A stretch of DNA of 7,370 bases from Pseudomonadota bacterium (GTDB taxonomy: Bacteria > Pseudomonadota > Alphaproteobacteria > Caulobacterales > Caulobacteraceae), in the NCBI GenBank assembly GCA_023445955.1, contig JAEXJH010000319.1, forward strand, positions 1-7,370. Reading direction: 5' to 3'. The position numbers and the translations under genes were made by a program. A model generated the notes under the pieces. That model made no database searches. It saw only the letters and a program-made list of their open reading frames with translations, and was not told the origin of the DNA. Shown piece by piece: positions 1-4,946 of this stretch; the stretch's first letter is position 1; every line of letters starts with the position of its first letter.

Positions 1-85
1 TCCGCGCCCGTGGGCTTCCCCGGGGGGCTGCAGGAGGTGAGAGGGTCCTGGAGCGCGGCCTGCCACGCACCAGATGTTGGAGAGC
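1..85. other. Tail downstream of the receptor gene, no gene seen
   Basis: This stretch follows the receptor stop codon (TAG read from 88 to 86 on the minus strand). It contains short GC palindromes (GCCC-GT-GGGC at 6-15 and CCCCGGGG near 18-25) but no stem with a T-run, so no terminator can be called. Whether the receptor is followed by a co-transcribed gene cannot be seen from here. Confidence 0.5.
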
Positions 86-3000
86 CTACCAGCGGGCGCG
101 GACACCCAGCGTGTAGCGGGGCTCGAACTCGTTCTGGTTGGCGTACTGGGTCTTCCCCTTGGCGAAGCGGAGGTAGTAGTCCTCGATCTCGCCGGTCACG
201 TTCGACCCGTTGAAGTAGACGGTGACGTTGTCGCGGACGTTGTAGCTGACGTTGACGTCCACATAGCCGGTGGCCTTCTGCATGATCGGGATCACGCGGT
301 CGCCGCCGCCGCCCATCGTGCCCGACAGGCGCGCGGTGCGGTAATTGTAGGCGACACGGGCCTGCAGCTTGTTGTCCTGGTACCAGCCGACCAGGTTGTA
401 CTGGTGCTTGGAGTTGTCGAAGAACGGGATCTGGTCGCCCGCGAGGTCCAGACGGCTCTCGTGGCTGGGCGAGTAGGTGTAGTTCGTATCGACGCCGAAG
501 TTCGACAGCAGGCCCATGTCCGGGATGATGTCGCTGAAGGCCAGCTTGGCGCCGACTTCCAGGCCCTTCACCGAACCGCCATCGCCTTGCAGCGGCAGCG
601 AGACGTTGACCGTACGGCGGATGACGCCGTCCTGGTCGGGGAAGCGGCCGGTCGTCTGACCGCCGGTCACGAAGCTGTCGATCTTCAGCTTGAAGGCCGA
701 GATGTTCAGCATCGAGGCGCGACCGAAGTAGTACTCCACCGCGCCGTCGAAGTTCGACGAACGCCACGGATCCAGCATCGGGTTGCCGTCGGCGTTGGCG
801 CTGGTCACGCAACGGACGTTCGGCAGGGCCGCGCCGCAGTCGGCGGTATTGATCTTCAGACCGCCGCCATAGCTGCCCAGATCCAGCGGTTGCATGGTCT
901 TGGCGTAGGCGAAGCGCAGCTTGATGTTGTCGTTCAGGTCGTAGACCGCGTTCACCGACGGCAGATAGTCGGTGTACTTGCGCTTGGTGACCTGGTCGCC
1001 CGCGTCGGCGTTGGTGTCGCCGTAGTTGCGGGTGTCGCCGGTCAGGTTCTGTTTCACGTTCAGTTCGGTCTGGATGACGTGCAGACCGACGTCGCCGTGC
1101 AGGTTGCCGATCTCGAAGCTGGCGGCGCCGTAGGCGCTCTCCTCCTTCAGCGTCACGTCGTAGGTCTGGCCCGGAACGGTGACGCGGATCGCGCTGCCGA
1201 ACACCTTCTTGTGGAAGGCCTCGGCGTTGTCGAAGTCACGCGGATCGACGGTCCAGAAGCCCGGGATGCCCGAGGTGATGCCGCCCAGGTTATCGACCCA
1301 GATGACGTTGTTGTAGGTCGACAGCTTGGTCGGCTTGTTGACCGTATAGCCCTGGAACACCGGCAGGCCCGTGACCGGATCGGGCACGAACTCGCCCGCC
1401 TGGCACTGGTTCTGGTTCATGACGACGTCGATGGCCTTCCACTGGGCTTCGCAGCCCGAGGCCGGAACCGGCGTGCCGTTCGCCTGCACCGCGCCCGGCG
1501 TGCCGCCATAGAAGCTGGAGAACAGGTGGAACTGGGTGACGCTGACCGAGCGGTCGCTGAAGCGGACGCCGGCGTCGACCTTGGTGATGAAGCCCAGGAA
1601 CTTGTCGTCGAACTTGTAGTGGCCGTCGGCGCGGAACACGTTCATGTCCGAGTCGACTTCGTTGTTGCCTTCCGACGAGAAGGCCGCGACGGCGTAGCTG
1701 TCCTTGTTGGCCATGTAGTCCTTGAGGGACTTGCCGGCGCCAAGGCCGCCCGAGATCGGACGGTCAAAGCCGCTCCACACCGGGTGATCGCCGCTGATGT
1801 TGTAGTGCAGCTGCGGGTTCTGACCGTAGCCCAGCGGGTTCGGGTTCAGATAGCAGCCGCCGGCGCTGCCCGAGATCGCATTGCTGCGCTGGGTGGCCGG
1901 GTACTGGTCGCAGATCGCCTTCGGATAGAACGGGCCGCGGGTGGGCGCGTTCGTGTCGCGGAACAGGTTGAAGCGGTTGGGGCCGTACTGCCAGTTGCTG
2001 AGGTCGCCCTGCACCTGGCCGTTCATGCTCAGGCGGTGACCGTCGGCGCGGATGGCCCGCACTTCCGAGGTGAAGGGACCGCCGTTGTCGTAGTTGAGTT
2101 CGAGGTTGTAGTTCTTCGAGCTCGACTTGGTCGTGCGGTTGACGGTGAACGAGTTCACCCACCAGGCGTCGATATTGTACTCGTCGACGGCGATCCACGG
2201 ACGGCCGTTGCTGGGGTTGTTGACGCCGGTCTGCTGGAACGCGGTCGGCTGGTTCCAGACGCCGAAGGCGCCGCCGTCCCAGCGGTTGGAGATGTTGATG
2301 CCGGCGCCGCGGTTGTACTCGTCGAGCTTGGCGTAGAAGCCCTCGGCGATCAGGGTGAAGCCCTCGCCCAGATGCGCTTCGAACGAGGCGTTCACGCCCA
2401 GTCGCTTGCGCTCGACGACGCGGTTGAAGCTTTCGTAGCCGTGCGGCGAAACCCAGTTGTTGGCCGCCGAGCCGCCCCAGTCGTTATTGCCCGACAGGCC
2501 CACGACGCCCGAGGAGTTGTTGCCCAGGTTCGACTTGCTGCCGGCGGCCGAGATCATCAGGCCGACATGGTCGTTGCGCCAGTTGGCGACGCCGTTGAAC
2601 AGGTAGTCGTCCTTCTTGGTGCGATCGCCGCGCTGGGCTTCGGCCGCGCCGGCCAGGCTGAAGCCTTCGCCGAACTGGAACGGACGGCGGGTGCGCAGGT
2701 CGATGGTGCCCGAGATGCCCGACAGCGCATTGCGCGGGTCGGTCGACTTGTAGACCAGCACCTGGTTCATCAGCTGCGAGGGCACGTCCAGCAGGTTCGG
2801 CTGGGCCGAGCCCATGTTGCCGGCGCTGAGATACTGTTCGCCGTTCAGCAGGGTGATGACCTGGGCCAGGCCGCGGATGTTGACGGTCTTGCCTTCGCCG
2901 GCGTCACGCTGGATCTGCACGCCCGAGATGCGCTGCAGCGAGTCGGCGATGGTGATGTCCGGCAGCTTGCCGATGTCTTCCGCCGAAATGGCGTCGACCA

Positions 3001-3169
3001 GGGCGGTCTGCTTGCGCTTGATGTCGACCGACTTCAGTTGCGACCCGCGAATACCGGTGACGACGATCTCGTCGACCTGGGTCTGGGCGTCCTGGGCGAA
3101 GGCCCCGGTGGCCAAAGCCAATTGCGACGCGCCGGCGACCAGCGCCAGCGTCAGGCCGCGCTTGAGCAC
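86..3169 (-). CDS. TonB-dependent outer-membrane receptor (Xanthomonas/Caulobacter type), probable glycoside/oligosaccharide importer
   Basis: This protein imports a substrate across the outer membrane using TonB-ExbBD energy. From the GTG start it has 1027 residues: a signal peptide ending near TGAFA-Q (cut after about residue 25), a TonB box DEIVVT (33-38), a plug domain of about residues 54-165 with GKLPDITIADSLQRISGVQI and VNIRGL, then a large beta-barrel ending in an aromatic residue (RARW). These plug motifs are typical of the TIGR01782 group. There is no N-terminal FecA-like signalling domain, so sigma/anti-sigma control is unlikely. All six cysteines fall in three close pairs (420/439, 573/589, 778/787). 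The GTG start was chosen because AAGGA lies 5 nt upstream and because codons above it (TCA, GCA, AGG) are unlike the gene's own usage. A TTG at 3193 (1035 aa) is the main alternative; the in-frame ATG at 3379 would bury the signal peptide. The carbohydrate substrate is inferred from the LacI and GH3 neighbours. Confidence 0.95.
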   Translation of the reverse strand: MLKRGLTLALVAGASQLALATGAFAQDAQTQVDEIVVTGIRGSQLKSVDIKRKQTALVDAISAEDIGKLPDITIADSLQRISGVQIQRDAGEGKTVNIRGLAQVITLLNGEQYLSAGNMGSAQPNLLDVPSQLMNQVLVYKSTDPRNALSGISGTIDLRTRRPFQFGEGFSLAGAAEAQRGDRTKKDDYLFNGVANWRNDHVGLMISAAGSKSNLGNNSSGVVGLSGNNDWGGSAANNWVSPHGYESFNRVVERKRLGVNASFEAHLGEGFTLIAEGFYAKLDEYNRGAGINISNRWDGGAFGVWNQPTAFQQTGVNNPSNGRPWIAVDEYNIDAWWVNSFTVNRTTKSSSKNYNLELNYDNGGPFTSEVRAIRADGHRLSMNGQVQGDLSNWQYGPNRFNLFRDTNAPTRGPFYPKAICDQYPATQRSNAISGSAGGCYLNPNPLGYGQNPQLHYNISGDHPVWSGFDRPISGGLGAGKSLKDYMANKDSYAVAAFSSEGNNEVDSDMNVFRADGHYKFDDKFLGFITKVDAGVRFSDRSVSVTQFHLFSSFYGGTPGAVQANGTPVPASGCEAQWKAIDVVMNQNQCQAGEFVPDPVTGLPVFQGYTVNKPTKLSTYNNVIWVDNLGGITSGIPGFWTVDPRDFDNAEAFHKKVFGSAIRVTVPGQTYDVTLKEESAYGAASFEIGNLHGDVGLHVIQTELNVKQNLTGDTRNYGDTNADAGDQVTKRKYTDYLPSVNAVYDLNDNIKLRFAYAKTMQPLDLGSYGGGLKINTADCGAALPNVRCVTSANADGNPMLDPWRSSNFDGAVEYYFGRASMLNISAFKLKIDSFVTGGQTTGRFPDQDGVIRRTVNVSLPLQGDGGSVKGLEVGAKLAFSDIIPDMGLLSNFGVDTNYTYSPSHESRLDLAGDQIPFFDNSKHQYNLVGWYQDNKLQARVAYNYRTARLSGTMGGGGDRVIPIMQKATGYVDVNVSYNVRDNVTVYFNGSNVTGEIEDYYLRFAKGKTQYANQNEFEPRYTLGVRARW

Positions 3170-3174
3170 GGCTT

Positions 3175-3179
3175 TCCTT
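3175..3179 (-). promoter_or_regulatory. Ribosome binding site for the TonB-dependent receptor (start-deciding)
   Basis: Read on the minus strand, AAGGA lies 5 nt before the GTG at 3169. A competing GGGGAG (plus-strand 3201-3206) lies 7 nt before a TTG at 3193. Both spacings are workable. The GTG is preferred because GTG starts are commoner than TTG and the seven codons between the two starts include several that are rare in GC-rich genes. Either choice leaves an intact signal peptide. Confidence 0.5.
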
Positions 3180-3209
3180 GCTTCCTGTGACAATTCCTCG
3201 CTCCCCAAA

Positions 3210-3226
3210 AATAAGTCGTTCTTATT
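3210..3226 (-). promoter_or_regulatory. Hairpin in the receptor mRNA leader
   Basis: AATAAG (3210-3215) and CTTATT (3221-3226) form a perfect 6-bp inverted repeat with a 5-nt loop. In the receptor transcript it ends about 40 nt before the GTG start, just upstream of the GGGGAG purine tract, and is followed by a U-run. The A/U stem is weak and stands out in a GC-rich genome. It could affect ribosome access or mark a small-RNA target; the function is inferred. Confidence 0.35.
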
Positions 3227-3390
3227 GGCCGCCCGCCCGCTCCCCGCGCCGTCGCTCGTGTCGACGACTTTCGAAAAGCGTTTGAGGCTTTGCGGACCTG
3301 TCCGCCGCGTGTCCTGCGAACAGACAAATCCTTGGCGGCCCCGGCGCCCAGACACTCGAATCCGGCTCCGAGCCTTCATCGAACGCCGTC

Positions 3391-3419
3391 ACATTCTCCA
3401 AATGTCCCGAGCAAGTCAA
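3391..3419 (-). promoter_or_regulatory. Candidate sigma-70 promoter of the TonB-dependent receptor
   Basis: On the minus strand, TTGACT (plus-strand 3414-3419) is followed after 17 nt by GAATGT (3391-3396), a weak -10 match. A better -35-like hexamer, TTGACA, lies 12 bp upstream inside the LacI-type operator (3426-3431) but has no -10 at the proper spacing. Transcription from here would give a leader of about 210 nt. Bound repressor would cover or abut the polymerase site, which fits repression. Confidence 0.35.
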
Positions 3420-3422
3420 CAA

Positions 3423-3442
3423 GAATGTCAACGTTGTCATTC
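3423..3442. promoter_or_regulatory. LacI-family operator
   Basis: The 20-bp sequence GAATGTCAACGTTGTCATTC is symmetric about a central CG, with nine of ten base pairs matching; only T3428/T3437 break the symmetry. A central AACGTT core with a CpG at the dyad is the classic LacI-family operator form, where hinge helices insert at the central CG. It contains a minus-strand TTGACA and lies just upstream of the receptor promoter candidate. The divergently encoded LacI protein is the obvious ligand. It lies about 400 bp from the regulator's own start, so control of that gene from this site is less certain. Confidence 0.8.
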
Positions 3443-3568
3443 CAGCAGGACAAGGGTTTCCGACGGCCATAGGCACAACCTGAGGCCTAACCCTTCAAGC
3501 CGCTCTCCCGGTTCAAACCCAGGCGCGACAAGGGCTATTTGCTGTTTTGGTTGAGCTTTTCCTTGTTA

Positions 3569-3581
3569 TGACACCGGTTCA
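3569..3581. promoter_or_regulatory. Possible second operator, ACCGGT-centred
   Basis: TGACACCGGTTCA has a perfect ACCGGT core (3573-3578) flanked by TGA and TCA arms that are offset by one base. The central CG suits a LacI-type protein, but the symmetry is imperfect and the core differs from the AACGTT operator at 3423-3442. It may belong to another regulator or be chance. Confidence 0.2.
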
Positions 3582-3648
3582 CCTGATGAGGTTGCAGCGT
3601 CGTCACAAAGCTGCGCGCCACCCTCAAGGACATTGGAAAAGACCCCGA

Positions 3649-3661
3649 TGACGCTGCGTCA
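3649..3661. repeat. 13-bp perfect inverted repeat
   Basis: TGACGCTGCGTCA consists of 6-bp arms TGACGC/GCGTCA around a single T. The spacer is too short for an RNA hairpin, so a dimeric DNA-binding protein site is the more natural reading. It lies 12 bp upstream of the TGTCCTGAT repeats on the regulator side of the control region. Confidence 0.35.
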
Positions 3662-3672
3662 GCCCGCTGAAT

Positions 3673-3725
3673 TGTCCTGATAATGTCCTGATAGTCGCGA
3701 TTTTTTGACCCATTTTTGTCCTGAT
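3673..3725 (+). repeat. Three phased TGTCCTGAT direct repeats
   Basis: TGTCCTGAT occurs at 3673-3681, 3684-3692 and 3717-3725. Start-to-start distances are 11 and 33 bp, so all three lie on about the same DNA face. Tandem half-sites at 11-bp spacing are typical of OmpR/PhoB-type response regulators. The array is upstream of the LacI-GH3 unit and spans the T-tracts and the TTGACC -35-like hexamer. The binding protein is unknown. Confidence 0.55.
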
Positions 3726-3736
3726 GACATGACATC
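3723..3736. repeat. 14-bp near-palindrome overlapping the last TGTCCTGAT
   Basis: GATGACATGACATC is symmetric in six of seven base pairs, with only A3727/A3732 mismatched. Its ATGTCA-like halves echo the outer arms of the 3423-3442 operator, but its centre is AT rather than CG, so binding by the same LacI protein is doubtful. Confidence 0.2.
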
Positions 3737-3840
3737 CGGGACAGCATGGACTATGGCTTTGGACGTTCAACGCCTTGTGGACGCCGCCTTTCGCTGCTGG
3801 GGTGCGGTCAACAAGCTTGGCGGTTGGGATACGGGGATCC

Positions 3841-4884
3841 ATGACGACGATCACTGACGTGGCCGAACGGGCGGGCGTTTCGCCCAAGACCGTCTCCCGC
3901 GTTCTCAACGATCACGACAGCGTCAGCGCCAAGACGCGCGACCGTGTCCGTGCGGCCATGACCGACCTGGACTACCAGCCTAGCGCCGTGGCTCGCAGCC
4001 TGCGCTCTCAAGGGTCCGGCTCGGTCGGCGTGCTGATGGGCGACCCGTCCGGCGGCTATCACACCCGCGTCCACCACGCTTTGCTGCTGGCCTGCGTCGA
4101 GACTGGCCGCCACCTGTCGGTCGACCTCAGCGAAGGCCCGATCCCCGGCTGGGCCGACCGTGTCCGCGCCTTTGTCCGGGACAGCGGCATCCGCGAGATG
4201 ATCCTGCTACCGCCGGAATGCGACTTCGGTCCCATGAAGGAGCTGATGCGCGAGCTGGACGTGCGCTGCGTGCTGATCACGCCGACCACGCCCGACCCGC
4301 AGTTCCCGGCCATCGGCATGGACGACCGCGCCGCCGCCCGCGAGGTCGTCGAGCACCTGTTCTCGCTGGGGCACACCCGCATCGGCCACATCGCCGGCCA
4401 CCCCGACCACGCCGCCAGCACCCACCGCCGCAACGGCTTCTTCGAGGCCTACGCCGCCCGTGGCCTGCCGCGCCCGCCGCCCGAGTTGATCGTCGGCGGC
4501 GAATTCACCTTCAAGACCGGCCTCGACGCCGCCAAGCAGCTGCTGGACATCGCCGACCCGCCGACCGCCATCTTCGCCGCCAATGACGACATGGCCGCCG
4601 CCACCTGCATGGAGGTGCAGCGCCGGGGCCTGCGGATCCCCGACGACGTCTCGGTGGTCGGCTTCGACGATGCGCCGATCGCCGGCGTCATCTGGCCGAC
4701 CCTGACCACCATCCGCCAGCCCTTCGAGCAGATGGCCCTGCGCGCGATGCAGACCTTCGCCGCCTGGAACGCCAACGAAGGCGCCGGCAAGACCAACACC
4801 CCTTTCCTCGCGCAACACAGCCTGATGGTGCGCGAGTCCACCGGTCCCGCGCGGAGCGGCTCGCCGCCTCGACGCAAGACTTGA
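3841..4884 (+). CDS. LacI-family transcriptional repressor
   Basis: This cytoplasmic 347-residue protein is the expected length for the family. Residues 1-56 form the DNA-binding region: helix-turn-helix ITDVAERAGVSPKTVSRVLN (4-23), then the hinge segment YQPSAVARSLRS (45-56) with the hinge Leu54 that inserts at the operator's central CG; position 48 is Ser where Asn is usual. A sugar-binding, periplasmic-binding-protein-like domain follows (about 62-335), including VVGFDDAPIAG and LTTIRQP, and the end carries RESTGP. The ATG start is preferred because the helix-turn-helix begins at once and GGGGA lies 3 nt upstream; an ATG at 3775 would add 22 unrelated residues. It is divergent from the receptor and co-directional with the GH3 gene 62 bases downstream, so it probably controls sugar uptake and breakdown, with a released sugar as inducer. 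The effector cannot be read from the sequence. Confidence 0.96.
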   Translation: MTTITDVAERAGVSPKTVSRVLNDHDSVSAKTRDRVRAAMTDLDYQPSAVARSLRSQGSGSVGVLMGDPSGGYHTRVHHALLLACVETGRHLSVDLSEGPIPGWADRVRAFVRDSGIREMILLPPECDFGPMKELMRELDVRCVLITPTTPDPQFPAIGMDDRAAAREVVEHLFSLGHTRIGHIAGHPDHAASTHRRNGFFEAYAARGLPRPPPELIVGGEFTFKTGLDAAKQLLDIADPPTAIFAANDDMAAATCMEVQRRGLRIPDDVSVVGFDDAPIAGVIWPTLTTIRQPFEQMALRAMQTFAAWNANEGAGKTNTPFLAQHSLMVRESTGPARSGSPPRRKT

Positions 4885-4885
4885 A

Positions 4886-4920
4886 CCCCGCCCCCGACCC
4901 GGCCCGAGAGCCGCGCGGGG
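4886..4920 (+). promoter_or_regulatory. Intercistronic stem-loop between regulator and GH3 gene
   Basis: CCCCGC (4886-4891) pairs with GCGGGG (4915-4920), and inside it CGGC (4900-4903) pairs with GCCG (4910-4913). There is no U-run, so this is not a standard terminator. It begins one base after the regulator stop codon and may stabilise or process the transcript, allowing the hydrolase to be made at a different level from the repressor. It may also be chance in such C-rich DNA. Confidence 0.3.
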
Positions 4921-4937
4921 CGCAAGAAGAAGACGAC

Positions 4938-4943
4938 GGAGGA
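4938..4943 (+). promoter_or_regulatory. Strong ribosome binding site of the GH3 gene
   Basis: GGAGGA lies 3 nt before the ATG at 4947 in a purine-rich leader. It settles the start: the frame is also open from a TTG at 4881 that overlaps the regulator's stop, but that start lacks this site and would put 22 polar, acidic residues ahead of the signal peptide. Confidence 0.85.
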
Positions 4944-4946
4944 AAC

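Larger units (their letters stand above)
3170..3840. other. Divergent control region between receptor and LacI regulator
   Basis: This 671-base stretch carries no gene that I can support. It is more AT-rich than the flanking genes in places, with T-tracts near 3556, 3701 and 3713. From the receptor side it holds an A/T-stem hairpin (3210-3226), a GCGGAC/GTCCGC inverted repeat (3292-3305), a candidate receptor promoter (3391-3419), a 20-bp LacI-type operator (3423-3442), an ACCGGT-centred site (3569-3581), a 13-bp palindrome (3649-3661), three TGTCCTGAT repeats (3673-3725) and a near-palindrome (3723-3736). A 32-codon ORF (3746-3844) reaches the regulator's start. I could not identify a convincing promoter for the regulator; a TTGACC at 3705-3710 is the best -35-like match but lacks a good -10. 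Confidence 0.8.

Noticed and set aside
1..50. GC palindromes and a CAGGA/TCCTG repeat as a receptor terminator
   Set aside because: Stems are short and not followed by a T-run on the minus strand, so termination is not supported.
74..3190. 1038-codon open frame on the plus strand opposite the receptor gene
   Set aside because: It is an antisense shadow produced by GC-rich codon bias. The translation is repetitive Val/Ala/Asp/Arg-rich with no recognisable domain, while the opposite strand encodes a clear receptor.
3170..3379. Receptor start at the upstream in-frame ATG (3379)
   Set aside because: It would add 70 residues before an obvious signal peptide, has non-typical codons, and would run through the leader hairpins. 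GTG 3169 or TTG 3193 fit better.
3391..3405. ACATT/AATGT inverted repeat in the receptor promoter region
   Set aside because: Five-base arms around a 5-nt spacer with no extension; it overlaps the proposed -10 and is too short to claim as an independent site.
3509..3535. tRNA-like T-arm (CCCGGTTCAAACCCAGG) suggesting a tRNA fragment or attachment site
   Set aside because: One stem pair is mismatched, no matching acceptor strand or anticodon arm lies upstream, and no integrase or direct repeat accompanies it.
3759..3770. TTGGACGTTCAA as a second operator for the same LacI protein
   Set aside because: Five of six pairs are symmetric, but only the ACGTT core is shared with the 3423-3442 site, and the outer arms differ completely.
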